Of a stretch of DNA of 64,000 nucleotides, positions 35,821 through 47,689 are shown piece after piece; positions within the stretch are counted from its first letter, which is position 1, and each line of letters starts with the position of its first letter. The translations under genes were made by a program, and so were the position numbers. The DNA comes from Siphonodentalium dalli. Its lineage: Eukaryota > Mollusca > Scaphopoda > Gadilida > Siphonodentaliidae. The stretch lies in the NCBI GenBank assembly GCA_032622095.1, contig CP136067.1, positions 41,585,549 through 41,649,548 of the forward strand, read 5' to 3'. Under the pieces are notes generated by a model. It searched no databases and was not told where the DNA came from. It saw nothing but the letters and a program-made list of their open reading frames with translations.

Positions 35821-38348
35821 AAACACTGGGGTCCGAATCGGCATCTCCAGTTTAGACCTAGTTTAAACTACCAGTTTAAACTGGGGTTTATTAGTAAAAC
35901 CAAGTTTTTCTCCACCGCTGGGACGACATAGATTTGGTCGATTGCGTTACCTGTGGGCCACACTTGTCCAAAATTTTGCAAGAATAGGAGGTGTGGTCTG
36001 TCTGTTTATTATCGCTAAGCTTGTCAATTCATTGTCCGGTAAAGCGACCTGTTGTCGCTATATAATCTCCTAATCAGGGGAATAACCCGTGCGCTTGGAG
36101 AAATCACGACGAATGCACGGTCTGTTGTATAACGGTTAGATATTATATAATATCATGGACGAACGTGACTTTTGGAACTCAAAAATATCTCTTGAGGGCA
36201 TAGGTGGGGCCCCGCCACAAATACCCCATAGAAACACCACCACCCCGGGGGTACCATCCGGACGGGTGAAAATGGGGTATGGACCATTTTTGAGAACGGG
36301 AAGGATTTCGGCGAATTTGACGGCATGAAAGGGTGGCTCGTCCATAATACCCGATAGAAACACCACCCCTCACCCCGGATAACAGGGGTATGGACGGTAA
36401 GGATTTAGGCTAATTAATTTGGCAGCAGGAGTGGGTGGCACGATCAAAATACACCATAGAACCACCCCTACCCACCCCTCACCGGGGGGGGGGGAGGGGT
36501 CCCACCAGAGGAGGTGGAAATTGGGTACGCCCAAATACCGAATAGAAACACCCCAACCCTCACCCCCGGGGAAAGGTACCTCAAATAACGCATATAAACA
36601 CCCCACCCCTCACATCCGGGCGGGGTGGGGTGTGTCACCACCCGAGGGTGAAGATGGGATATGAACCATGTTCGAGAACGTTAAGGATTTCGGCCAATTT
36701 GACGACAGGGGTGTGTGGCCCGCTCCAAATATCCCATATAGACACCCTACCCTCATCCCTGGAGGGTACCACCCTGCCGGGGTGAAAATGGGGTATGGAT
36801 CATTTTATTCATTATTCGCAAAAACATGCCTCTGTTGGTTATTATTACGGCATGTGTAGGTGGCACGCCCCAAATACCCCATAGAATGGGGTATGGACCG
36901 TTAACGAGAACGGTAAGGATTTCGGCCAATATGACGTCATTGGTGGGCGGCCCGCCCTCAAATATAGTCATAGAAACACCCCCACCCTTACCGCGGGTGG
37001 TTCTACCAGAGCGGGTGAAAATGGGGTCCGGGGTGGGGGTGGGGTGTTTCTATGGGGCGCATTTGGGATGTGCCACCCACCGTTCTTGAAAATGGTTCAT
37101 ACCCCATTTCACCCCCTCGGGGTGGTACCTCCGGGTGAGGGTGTTTCTAGGGGGTAGTTGGAGCGGGCTACCACACTGCTGACGTCAAATTGACCGAAAT
37201 CCTTACCGTTCTCGAAAATGGTCCATACCCCATTTTCACCTCCTGTGTGGTTCCCCCAGCGTTCAGGGGTGGGCTGTTTCTATAGGACATTTGAGCGGGC
37301 CATCCATCCATGCCGTCAATTGGCCGAAATCCTTACCAGTTTCGAAAATGGTCCATATCCCACGTTCACCCCCTCGGGTGGTACCCCCCGGATGTGAGGG
37401 GTGGGGTGTTTCTATGGGTTATTTGGGGCGAGCTACCCACCCATACTATCAAATTGGCCGAAATCCTTACAGTTCTCCAAAATAGTCCATACTCCACCCC
37501 CTCAGGGTGGCCGTTACCCTCCCCCGGGTGAAGGCTGTGGTGTCTCTGATGGGTATTTGGGCGGGCCACCAACCCATGCGTCAAATTGACCGAAAGAGAC
37601 CTTTTTATGAATAAGGAATCAGTTTCAAAAGTCATGTTCGTGTCTAACGTGTCAATCTGATCAGTCCGATCCCGCCATGCTCTCAGCCGCCAAATCGACA
37701 TCCGAACGAGCGAATTGCAAACAGACATATATAGTGAGAAATCATCCATCACACTGGCACATATTTTGTTAGAATTTATCTCATAAGTACCGACATCGCC
37801 TCCCCGAATTCCACTAAGACTCTCCTGCATCTACATTGAGTGACAAACGCCCCCGCATAAACGCCTCCCCCAATTCAAAATAAACACTCACATATTCACG
37901 AAGAAACAACATCAATATTGGGCGAAAAATATCGGCCGAATAATTAAACCCAAAAAACTAGGTTTTAGTCAAACCTGGGGTAGGGTGGTTTAACTTTTAA
38001 TTTTTTTCAAAGTATATTTAAAGGTGTATGTTCGAGGCGAGACGTATGGTACGTATAAATCATATATACCTAAGCTTATACTGATGATTATATAGCCAAT
38101 TCACCACAAACAATTAGTAATATTACCATAACTTTATCACGTTAATAAAACCTAGTTTCAACTTAAACTGAGTTTATCACAAAACTTGGTTTAAGTACGC
38201 TAAAACCCAGTTTTACTCCCATAAACCTGGTTTAACTACTGTAAAACCAAGTTTAAACCCTACTTAAACCTAGTTTAAACTGGAGTTAAACCTGGTCTAG
38301 AATAAAACCTAGTCTAAACCAGAGATGCCGATTCGGACCATGGTGTTT
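35821..38348. mobile_element. 2.5-kb TIR element carrying a satellite
   Basis: The left end starts AAACACTGGGGTCCGAATCG and the right end, read inward, starts AAACACCATGGTCCGAATCG. Both continue GGCATCTC.. then GTTTAGAC and TAGGTTTAAACTGG-type subterminal repeats in inverse orientation, so the TIRs span at least 45 bp with a further 80-170 bp of degenerate inverted repeat. The middle holds a G/C-rich satellite (36170-37610). No transposase was seen and no target duplication could be fixed, so the exact ends may be off by a few bases. Confidence 0.85.
36170..37610. repeat. Divergent satellite inside TIR element
   Basis: The unit is about 150-190 bp and combines ATGGGGTATGGACC, GAGAACGG.AAGGATTTCGGC, AATTTGACG, GGTGGC and a C-run with CCATAGAAACACC. 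To about 37030 it appears in one orientation (four to five units); from about 37040 to 37600 it is in the opposite orientation (CCGAAATCCTTAC, GAAAATGGTCCATACCCCA). The switch lies around 37020-37090. The many open frames here are readings of the repeat on both strands and are not genes. Confidence 0.88.
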
Positions 38349-40490
38349 GGTGCATTTGTTTGATTTTTTAAAACTCAGTTCTTAATGAAGTTCTGTTAGC
38401 AATCCAAACAAGATCGATGTAGCAGACTACTAATATCTACTGAACTGTACTGTGTTAAACTCACTTTAAAATAACCACAGCAGTGAGCGAGCGACATGTT
38501 TCTGTGTTACAGTAGCTGAAGCTCGTACTCTCTTGAAAGCTCTATCGGTCAATGTATCTTTACATGTTGGGATAGTGTGTGTATTTGGCTATTGAGTTTA
38601 TCAACATAGTAGTAAAGTGATCGAAATCCATTAAGATATGATGCGTATATAGCGGATATTCATATATTCCAAGATGGCGACGCAAACAAGCAACAGACAT
38701 GTAGGTGCGAAGACATTCTATATTTGTTATGTTATTCGACGATTGACGACAGAAATTATGCACGCTATCGATAAACTCGATAAAAGAGTCTTACGGTTGC
38801 ATACAATTGGTTCATTAACGTCGATTTGGATTTTATTTTTCGCCTATTTATCCAGTTTACAAGTGGAATTTCAGGTCAGTGAAAGGCCAGACCAAAAACG
38901 TCTGCCCGCTGTTTTGACATCTAGTGGAGGTGACTGTTTCAATATAATATCGGTGGTGGAAAAGTTAGCACGTCCTCAACTCCTGTGGGAGAAGGTCATG
39001 TCACAGATCAATCAGAAACTGGATACAATGGCGACAACAGAGTACATGAGTATTTGAGCCATTCATGAAGTTAGACACTCTCAACCAGACAATAACAAAG
39101 CTAAACTCAGATTTCGAATAAATGAAATGAATGAATATGTTAAAGATGAATGTACCGGGAAAGTATTTGATGTGTACAAAAATAATGGGTGATCTGGCAC
39201 AAGTGAAAGAATAGAAGCGAGACATAGATGAAAGAAATGTCAGGTCACTCGGAATTGTTGAGCAGAAAGAGCCAAAAAAAAGCTGGAACAACTAACTCGG
39301 AAAGACTTCATTAGAAATTAGAATATTTGGTTTGGCTAACGATTGTGCTCAGGAATCAGTAGATGAGTGTGAACATAAACATATATTATTGCTGAATTGT
39401 AAAATTGTCTCTGCAATTAACTCAGAAGGACATACACATATATAACAGAGTTGTCAAGTAAGCAACCGATACGAACTATACAAGGTATGTTGTATGTCAT
39501 ATCGTCTCTAGACGAACCAAAAATGCTGACATAAGTCAAAGACAACTGCTCAAATGGCCTGGTATTCTAACAATAGCAGATCTAACAGACAATAACAGTG
39601 ACTTAACCGAACAGTCAGCAGCTCAAGATTCCAGGTCTGCAGGTGGGAAGATATATGTACAATATACCGACTCATCTATGACTAGTACACATATTAAACT
39701 TGTACTTGAAGTGTAAGACGAATTGATGAGAAAAGTGCCAGCACAACTCATGAATTGATAAATCTGTTTCAACATTATTATTGATTTTTATCACAACCAT
39801 TTTTATACCAAATTAAAACATGAGTTACATATAGTACTCGCAATGGGCAATGGTTTTTTAATAATTTTATTTAGCATCATTCGTGTTTATTATAATTGAT
39901 AGGTATATTAGAAACAATAATCTTGTTTACATGCATTCTATTAGAATGAATTATCTGTTTACGGAAATCAGAGACTAAGAGTATTTCCCTATCTGAAATT
40001 TTCAAAGGAAATTATGCAAAGAAATTTCTCATTTTGCCAATAAATTAATAAATCAGAGGTAATTATTTCTACATCATTAATGCGACAACTGATGCTAGCC
40101 ACGAAGTTCATTAGCCCTGACCTTAAAACCACATGCACTGTTCCACAATTTATGGCTATAAATCGTTAACGAGAATACATTATCGAATGTATAATTTGGA
40201 AAAGAATAGGAACCTAAATCAACCTCGTGTTTGTAATATTGACGAGTCTCAATTCTGATATATAAATACATTAACAGTAGATACACTAAAATAGTAAGAA
40301 ACCTCATGTTCCTTATTATAACCAATTGCAGAATGGATGTATAAAATATCGAGTAGCCCCAATTGTTGAATATTTTAAAATGTATGAAGAAACAGTATAT
40401 TAATTTTCGAGATCAAATTTGGTGTGAGTAAGACCATTAATGTAAGAATCAGTTGTATAATTATATTTACTTACAAACCATATGAATATG
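38349..40490. other. Intron sequence
   Basis: No exon of the host gene found. Contains the open frame listed at 38674-39057 and otherwise AT-rich DNA. Confidence 0.4.
38674..39057 (+). CDS. Unrecognised open frame, possibly retroelement ORF1 debris
   Basis: A 127-codon frame from ATG. It has a hydrophobic stretch near residues 50-62 (IWILFFAYLSSLQ) and a helix-prone C-terminus (LWEKVMSQINQKLDTMATT). Downstream of its stop, other frames to about 39260 give further polar, helix-prone segments (for example LNSDFRINEMNEYVK-like residues). That would suit a decayed coiled-coil ORF1 of a non-LTR element. No catalytic motif and no splice-compatible role in the host gene were seen. It may equally be chance. 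Confidence 0.3.
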   Translation: MATQTSNRHVGAKTFYICYVIRRLTTEIMHAIDKLDKRVLRLHTIGSLTSIWILFFAYLSSLQVEFQVSERPDQKRLPAVLTSSGGDCFNIISVVEKLARPQLLWEKVMSQINQKLDTMATTEYMSI

Positions 40491-41220
40491 CTTACCCATT
40501 GAAAATACTGATGCGTATTTACTAGTATTGAAATACTGATGCGTACTTACTAGTATTCATATAATTAGTATTATGTGATTAAACAACAGACAGTTTAGTC
40601 TTCAATGACGTTTTTCTTCCAAATAATTGCACAGGAGACTAATCAGATATTCCCATGCACATCTGATCAAATTGGACTTACATGTACATGTTTATGTTCA
40701 AACTGATTTTTAGAACATTGCGTCAAAAAGAGTTTATTTTATTTTATCAATGTTTTTGTAAAGTATAATCCCGTATAATGATGAAACTGAATACGTTCAT
40801 TGTAAATTATGGTCCAGGAGACTAACCATAAATTCTATTGTCATATCTTATCAAATTAGACTTACCAGTATACGTTCTTACTTACCCAATGATACTTACG
40901 ACAATTTGTCAATAGGACATCTCACACTATTTTTGGATAGCTTATTATGTGTTATGTTGTTGTAGTGAACTATGGTGTAGGAGCATAACACAACTTTCGC
41001 ATGTGATGGAACACGATTTATATGGTTACAATATGCCAACTTGTTCTCGTGAAAATGATAACGTTATGGACTTATAATAGGATATGTTTTATGTCCATAA
41101 TGGGCATAGAATCGCCTAATTTTGAGCTCACAATGAACTGAAATGAGAGCAATTTTAGTGCCATTGTGTACTCATATTAACTTATTGTAAGTTAAATGTG
41201 GGCTAAAAACACGAATAAAC
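40490..41220 (+). repeat. Low-copy degenerate repeats
   Basis: A 29-bp pair (TGAAATACTGATGCGTA.TTACTAGTATT) at 40495-40557. Three diverged units at about 40630, 40812 and 40977 share AGGAGACTAA (AGGAGCATAA in the third) and, in the first two, ATCAAATT.GACTTAC; the spacing is 165-182 bp. Between 41040 and 41220 lies a distant relative of repeat family R1. Confidence 0.5.
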
Positions 41221-41302
41221 CAACACCGACGTTCCAGATGTACTCTCTTTATAATGTGTTTCAATGTGACTCGAGCCAATCAACGAAATGACGGAAATAA
41301 AT

Positions 41303-41777
41303 TACGGCTGCACGGTATTGTAAAACATATGTTGAATACGATATATTATAAAATATCGCGATATGACTAAATTTCGAATAAAACATCAATGCAGAGTATC
41401 TCACTGCCGCAAGCTATAAATGATACACCATGGCATACTCCATAACTTTGGTACACAAATACGAAACTAAGTGTCCCATTATATAGCTCCAGATGGACTA
41501 TATACCATAACATTTTATTTCCTTTTGGGGGTGTCGTTACAAGCCGCATTAACTTTCAATGATAGATACCACTATTTAAATTTTTCACAAACTTTATTCC
41601 ATACCTCGAAATGGATACCGATGTTCTCGATATATCGAATAATCCAAAATCCATTCGGTTTCGATGGGTTTATACTTGGGCTGCACTATATTTCGATAAT
41701 ATATCGTTTATTCGATACCAATCTGAATAGAATGATATCGAATAGACGGTATATTATCGAAATATCGTGCAGCCCTA
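41303..41777. mobile_element. hAT-type MITE
   Basis: The right end reads GTGCAGCCCTA, giving the inward TIR TAGGGCTGCACGATATTTCG; the left end is TACGGCTGCACGGTATT. TAGGGCTGCACGAT is a classic hAT terminus. Flanks AAATAAAT (41295-41302) and GTATAAAT (41778-41785) agree at six of eight bases, consistent with a decayed 8-bp duplication. The interior is rich in ATATCG and TATCGA motifs and has no transposase. Confidence 0.82.
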
Positions 41778-41996
41778 GTATAAATTCACTGTGTGCTTAT
41801 TTCAGAATAAAATAAGTCCAATATGAACCTATTTGCACGAGGATATGTTCCATGCCAAGATAAGGTCTCAGTGTACCTATGTCCAATATATCGTCTGCAC
41901 TTGATATTCTAATATATGGTATCGTGTGGATCGATGGACGGAGATTACTCTCAAAACAACATTCCATCATAAAAATGTCATGTCGCTAATTTACAG

Positions 41997-42353
41997 GTTG
42001 TGGGAAGTCAGGTGTTGTCCGTTGCAGAAGATGACGATTCAGATGCATATTTCGGATTAAAGTCGACCGTCCCTATCGGGTGTCTGTTCGGTAATTGCGA
42101 AATCCAGCTGAGAGTGGGTATATCAAATACGCCGGACACGACCAACGACACGTGCCACCTGAGCCTGGTAACCAAAGATTGTGGTATTACTATTAACAGC
42201 GCTGATTATTCTGCTGAACAAAGGCTGTACGTCCGGGCACACTCTAATCAGAAGGTCGACAGCGGGGATCGCACGCAATATATTAGATTGAAAGCACACG
42301 CAAATGTCCTTTTTCAAACAATATGGAACAATTATGACGTTCCACTATTGACG
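41997..42353 (+). CDS. VWDE-like: VWDE-like exon f: TVPIGC module
   Basis: The largest exon, 119 codons, phase 0 to 0, between TTTACAG and a consensus gtaagt donor. It reads VLSVAEDDDSDAYFGLKSTV, PIGC, GNCEIQLRVG, DTCHLSLVTKDCGITINS, YVRAHSNQKVDSGD and IWNNYDVPLL. The TVPIGC-x(n)-C pattern followed by an acidic S-x-D-G-D segment is typical of the region just before VWD in VWDE proteins. Four cysteines (IGC, GNC, DTC, KDC) suggest two disulphides. Confidence 0.92.
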
Positions 42354-44079
42354 GTAAGTGTTTTTGTACTTGGTGACAGGTTGATGTAACCATGGTTTAA
42401 TCTCAACTGAGCACTTATTGTAAATCACACAATATCATTATTGAAAGAGAACTGGATACGGTTATAAGCCAATGTTTAGTATTGGCAATCTCCTTGTCAT
42501 GAACATAACATCATTGTTCTCCAACGATGTATGATTGTTCTGTGTTATAACTGTATGGCTACATTGTTTTAATTATCGGTTATTGCTCCTCACATTGTAC
42601 CTTATCTGACATATTATTTCTGTCCCTTTCCACTGAAACAAGTAATGTTTACATTACAATGGTTTTGACATGCAAAATTGCATTATCGGAGAGTTATTAA
42701 AAGTGAAAATAAGAAAACAGCCAATCTTTTTTTTTATGTATTTGTTGATGATAGTTGTTTTACCGACGTTTATGTTATTCCGTATGAACCCGATTCGGAG
42801 GACCAGAGTTCCTTTAGCTGTCACACATGCGATTTTTTGGGGAAACAACAATCTGGTGTCAACACCGTATATTTTATTTCGGAGTTGAATAATTGAGACA
42901 TCAATTTGTTATCTCTTGTAAACGTTGCCGGTTGTCCAGTCACGGGCAACGTCAAACCCAATTACGTTCGGTAAGCTAAAAGTGTAGTCCGTGTTTTTCG
43001 GCAATACTTAATTGTTGAAACACTATACATGTTTATGAAACGAACACATAGATATGAATAAAAATCACACGATAATAATTAAATATTTATTAAATAACAT
43101 TATACATATCTAACTTGGAGTGTTTGAAAGAATTGTTCCTTTGAAAAAGCACACACACGTCACCAATGGCTGTGATGTTGTAAATATAGACAGTCTCTCC
43201 ATCACCGTGACGTGCTTATCTTATTGAGAAAATGGGAAAAGGTAATATCTGGTCATGTTAGCCGCTGTCGTTTACTCAAATCCATCATTCCCTGGAGTGT
43301 CCACAACTGCCCAAGGAATAAATATTACTGTTCAACGTACAAATGCTTGCATGTAGACATCTATATATCCAACTCTTTTCTATAACTATTCAATCCGGTG
43401 TGGACGAAATTCGGCGAATTTCAAAAATGGACGTTAACAATAATAATCGATACATTTATATAGCGTAATCCATCGAATATTAGTGAAAATACGCTTTACA
43501 TTGTTAGTTTGTGGGTCATATGCCATGATTGAAGAACTTGTTACAACATACAGCTGGTTAAGTGTCATATAGCATAGACGCATCCCTGTTAGTTGCTTCA
43601 ACATCCAAGTATATAGTCTACACAAATAGAACACATGCACTGTAACGCACATCTTCATACTAACTTCACCAACCAGATGAGATATTGATGTCACATTATT
43701 AACCAGGTATATCCACAAGTACGTGTAACGTGTGTTGCTATGGCATATTGCTATGGAGATACACTTCGTGTGGAAAGTATCGTGATGTTACTGTGTCAAA
43801 CCTACATGGGCCATGACAACCGACACGATTAATAGGCTTAATTCAAAATAAGCTCTTCCTGCTCAGTCTAATTCAAGTACATTAATGCATGCATAGCGTT
43901 GGTCACTCGTTCGATTTTTAGAAGATTCGATTAAACTACTCTTTGCTACCAGCTTCATATGCTACACGTTGAGTACAGTTTTAGACGGTTTACCGTTGAC
44001 GTACAGGCACAATGATGACATGAGTCATGTCACTTTCGTTGGCAATGGTAACACACGTTTCAATTATATACACGTTGGA
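42354..44079. other. Intron sequence
   Basis: Holds a coding-like block at 42754-42972 (listed separately). The rest is unassigned. Confidence 0.4.
42754..42972 (+). pseudogene. Coding-like block of unknown origin
   Basis: One frame reads DDSCFTDVYVIPYEPDSEDQ, then SFSCHTCDFLGKQQSGVNTV and ISELNN, a stop, then LLSLVNVAGCPVTGNVKPNY ending before a possible donor (gtaagc). The composition looks protein-like, including three clustered cysteines. However, the TGA interrupts it and its phase does not fit between exons f and g. It could be a decayed transposon gene or a dead exon; I do not recognise it. Confidence 0.25.
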
Positions 44080-44193
44080 CTCGTTCCTAGCGCTCAGCCT
44101 CCTGTACGCGAATGCGCAACGTTCCGGCATGTAGCGGAAGCGTTACGTTGTGGAGTTACACGGAACAAATGAGTGGAGCGTCTGGGCCAGGTA
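44080..44193. mobile_element. Short element family M2, deletion derivative
   Basis: Matches both ends of the insertion at 28046-28370: ACTCGTTCCTAGCGCTCAGC, GCGCAACGTTCCGGCATGTA and GTGGAGTT.C.CGGAAC. The interior of about 200 bp is absent, as in an internally deleted non-autonomous copy. The end is near GGGCCAGG at about 44190. Confidence 0.75.
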
Positions 44194-44307
44194 TGAGATT
44201 CCATACGCGTACGTGTGGATAAACCTGTCTACTATTTAGCTTGTTGGAGTCTTTCAGTCAACTGATTGTCAAATTAAGTGTGTACATATTCAGATGTTCT
44301 ATTCCAG

Positions 44308-44390
44308 GTGAACATCCAAGACAAGGAGTACAAGAACTTGCATGTTTTTTGTTTTTCTCGCAATGATCCCCATATGAAGACATTCAACGG
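44308..44390 (+). CDS. VWDE-like: VWDE-like exon g: entry into VWD domain
   Basis: The acceptor is TATTCCAG and the donor AACGG followed by gtaagt; phase 0 to 2. It reads VNIQDKEYKNLHVFCFSRND, then PHMKTFNG. The (N/D)DPHxxTFDG motif is the start of a VWD domain, where DPH and the TFDG turn begin the first strand pair and calcium site. Asn replaces Asp in TFNG. Confidence 0.92.
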
Positions 44391-44886
44391 GTAAGTTCAG
44401 CAGTGTAGACAACTTGTCCCAATTAAACATACATCACTTACATGGAGAATGTACACTGAATGTGGCCAGTTATGGGAACATCTCCTATTGTACTCAACAG
44501 AATATATGCAAAAAAACTATAATGCAAATTAAAAAATCCACATATTCATTACCATTCTCACTACCATTTGCATCGCTCATAGAACAATTGAGTGTATTTT
44601 GTACTTATCCATTGCTCAAATTAATGCATTTGTTTCATATATTCTGTTGAGTATAAAAGGAGATGGTCCCTTAAACGTCGGATTTAGTATACAGTACCCC
44701 TTTAAATAAACTTAGTATTGGTTGCTGAAATTCGTTCCGTCTTGCAAGAGTATCAACTCATCACACTCAATCGAGCAGCGAATTTGTCAAAAAGACATTA
44801 GTTGCTTACTCAAAATGTACACGGGCTAACATAGATTGGTTGATATGTTTGTATGCACACTTTCACTTATCGGTATATTAAGTCGT
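44391..44886. other. Intron sequence
   Basis: Nothing recognised between exon g and the following TIR element. Confidence 0.4.
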
Positions 44887-45798
44887 ACACTCCGCTGCGA
44901 TCAGACCGGCGCTTGCATTGCGCTGAAAAGGTATCAAAATATGAGTAACACGCAGGAGGAGCGCGGAAAACTGTCCAAAATAGTCAAACTTTTAAAACAA
45001 GGTATGCTCCTATCCCGCTTATCACGTTTTCATTGCGCTCTTAGGACGACCCATTGCGTTCATATAGTGCGTTCAGTTTGTGTCATTGCGTTGCTAGTAC
45101 GTTCTCAATAAGTTTGCAAAACGTTCTCTGCGTGGGCACGATGAGTATAAATAGAGCCTCTTGCGTGCTCCAGTCAGTTGGAATTTTTAGATTGTGGGAA
45201 TATACCCAACAATCCACAATAGACTAGTTGTCCATGTTCGATATTCCTACATCGCTCGGATAGTCATAATTTAAATTGAGCATATGTTTCATTTCCCTGT
45301 TCCACGATAGTATGATAGTGATAACGTGGAATTTCATCAGGGAACTCGTAATAAATAGATCGGCATAATATATGCCGTTTTTATTTTTGAATGACATGAC
45401 CTATTGAGGCCGACATCACCATTTCCATGGTTATTTACGCCTATAAAGCATGTAGTACATGTACATACATGTACGGTATACTTTGGGATTAAGCTTACTG
45501 CAGTCGCAGAGGACAAGATTGATTTCTTGCTGTGAACACGAGTAGCTTGTATGCATCCTTGCTGTGTCAACGGGACGCTCACGTCGCTCGCTTTGCGCTG
45601 CCACCATCAGAACGCCGAACATTCGCAGCTTGTTTTGTACATGCTCTGGCGCTCACGGGCAACCATAAGGACCATCTCCCGTCCTAGCCAGTGTCCACTG
45701 CGTCACCAATCGGTTCTTGGAGACCGTATTGCGTTTAGCTTGGCGAATTGGTACCTTTTCGGCGCAATGCAAGCGCCTGCCTGATCGCAGCGGAGTGT
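44887..45798. mobile_element. 0.9-kb TIR element
   Basis: Starts ACACTCCGCTGCGATCAG and ends CTGATCGCAGCGGAGTGT. The inverted match continues for about 50 bp (CGCTTGCATTGCGC, then AAAGGTA). It is GC-richer than its surroundings, with repeated TGCGTT/GCGTTC words. No transposase motif was seen and no convincing target duplication, so the superfamily is open. Confidence 0.88.
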
Positions 45799-46148
45799 GA
45801 CAGGGGTTTGAGTTAGAATACCCGACAATCATCAGTGTGGCTTATTGCTAGGCTGACTTAAATTAATGTTCACTAATATCTGTAACAATCGTTTCTACAG
45901 CACACGCTTCCGCCTTCAGTGCTAAGGAGCATTTAATTCAAGAATATATAATAGAAGAAATGAAGCACATATTAACTCTAGGTTCAAATAGAATTACAAT
46001 ATTGTGGAATACCTTTCCAAACTATCAGAAAATGTATACATATATCTACAATGTGTTATATATATGTGTTATGATTATACATTAGTACATGTATATGAAG
46101 AATATTGAGTTCGAATGGGAATTATAATCTACAAATGTTGGTTTTCAG
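45799..46148. other. Intron sequence
   Basis: AT-rich; nothing recognised before the acceptor of the next exon. Confidence 0.45.
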
Positions 46149-46215
46149 ACAACGGTATGACATGCAACTAGGTGGGGAATTCATCATGTATCGCAACAAC
46201 CAGACACAAGTGCAG
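46149..46215 (+). CDS. VWDE-like: VWDE-like exon h: VWD domain continuation
   Basis: The acceptor is TTGGTTTTCAG and the donor GTGCAG followed by gtacga; phase 2 to 0, 22 codons. It reads QRYDMQLGGEFIMYRNNQTQ then VQ. Joined to exon g this gives NDPHMKTFNG-QRYDMQ, GEF(I/V)MYRN, the standard first third of VWDE-type VWD. The expected next segment (C-x-C-G-V-A-V-R) was not found in the remaining 17.8 kb. Confidence 0.92.
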
Positions 46216-47689
46216 GTACGAATCCAAACAATCCAGATATATATACATGTGAGATAAGGCCACCTTCACTTACATGTATAATTACACACAGGCTGCGCTT
46301 AGCCAGTCAGATTGTGTGACGTCACACATCATGTGTTATATATACATACATTGAAACGCAAAATCAATTGGAAGGGTAATATTAAAAAAATAATTCAAAT
46401 CACATCCTTTGACGTCATCATTTTTTCCATATCTAGACTTATGAATATATACAGACGGAATTGGAATGTCCATGCAGCCATTGTGAAATTGAGGATACGC
46501 TATATATATACATAAATAGAGCATATCCGCACAATATACCTGAATAAAGAATTTATTTTTGAGCGTATGTGGGCATCTATTCGTCGAGTCTCTAAACAGG
46601 GGAGCCGAATAGATGTTCAAGTACGAGCAAACGTAAATGCTTTATTCAGCTACGATACGCGGATGTTCTTTTTATTAACAAGACAAATTTAAATCGATTT
46701 TATTGCAGATTTTGACAAAAGATCGATCACAAATTAGACTATACTTGGCGACTTTATCTGTATAGAGAATAATTAATTATGAAACAACTTCGTATTCAGG
46801 CGACTGCATCGTGAAATACGTGTAGCTAGGCCGCTTACTACTTTCTAAATTAAGCCAGCAAAAATACTATAGTGTGGTGTATTTTCTAATAAATTCTAAA
46901 TAATTCACGAAACATTCAAATTTAAAATTGTAGTGAATACGAGTATAGAAGTCATTTGTTTGCGCGCGTGAAACATAATGCAAGTCTGAACTTAGTTTTT
47001 AGCACTGATATTGGTATTGCAGTTATTGCACCAGTTCACGCAGGAATATCGGCATGTACTTAAATGTATCAAACTGACAATAATTTCCTAAGTTATAGAC
47101 TTCACAAACTTTGTAAATAGACATTGAGATATTATATTTTAGTCCGTTTTTGTGAGTATCGTTTGATCTTTTAGAAATGAGTCGCAACTAATTGCACGAA
47201 CATACGTTGTGGACGTTGACATGCATATGTTGACAATTAGGTTTACCGGTCTATAGTACAGGGTAGAGATGGGCTTTATCTTAACAGAGAGGGTGGGAGA
47301 TGGATATATACATTTAAAACATGCACTATGGCAGTAAAATAAAAAGGATCTTGTAGTAAGCCAATGCTTATTTGTGGCCATACGATTACTGTGTGATTTA
47401 TTTTTGTCTCGAAATAATGAATTGTCCATTTCATAAACACCCGCGAGCATACCAATAACAAAACCCTGTGTCGCTTGGTATGCTGACGAGGGAGCACTCG
47501 GATTGGGCTTCGCTATGAGAGTTGTACATCAGTTCGTAACCGTGTTCAATTCTACATGTATATATCTATATCTGTAATTGTGAATGTGTGTATATCTGTC
47601 TCTCTATATGTCTGCCCGTCAGTATGTCCGCTATATGCATTAACGGGAGAACATCCAGAGGGCTACTAGGGGTCGAACCATCGAACAGA
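46216..47689. other. Unassigned, possibly next intron
   Basis: No following VWD exon recognised. A short open stretch near 46555-46690 is discussed among the rejected items. Other open frames lack features. Confidence 0.4.

Larger units (their letters stand above)
17003..46215 (+). other. VWDE-like: Gene locus: VWDE-like extracellular protein, partial
   Basis: Eight exons on the plus strand, all bounded by AG and GT, join with compatible phases: 1-1, 1-1, 1-1, 1-0, 0-0, 0-0, 0-2, 2-0. The product follows the layout of von Willebrand factor D and EGF domain-containing proteins: a ten-cysteine domain, a Cys linker, beta-rich modules, then VWD. Introns are about 4981, 603, 10689, 1344, 6592, 1954 and 1758 bp, and all but the shortest carry identifiable repeats or transposons or long unassigned DNA. 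Family members are secreted and typically carry EGF repeats after VWD. The first exon(s) and everything after the first third of VWD are missing from what I can see. No frameshift or stop was found in any exon, so the gene is probably functional. It could instead be a VWDE-related paralogue lacking EGF domains; the 3' end would decide. Confidence 0.85.

Noticed and set aside
36130-37830. Several overlapping Pro/Gly-rich open frames
   Set aside because: They occur on both strands and follow the satellite period, so they are readings of the repeat.
38674-39057. Intron-contained 127-codon frame as a host exon
   Set aside because: Starts at an ATG with no acceptor, lies between exons that already join in frame, and has no VWDE similarity.
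46555-46690. Open stretch after a TTTTGAG acceptor-like site, as a possible next VWD exon
   Set aside because: It lacks the cysteines expected at this point of VWD. Its faint resemblance to the end of exon f is too weak, and no suitable donor closes it.
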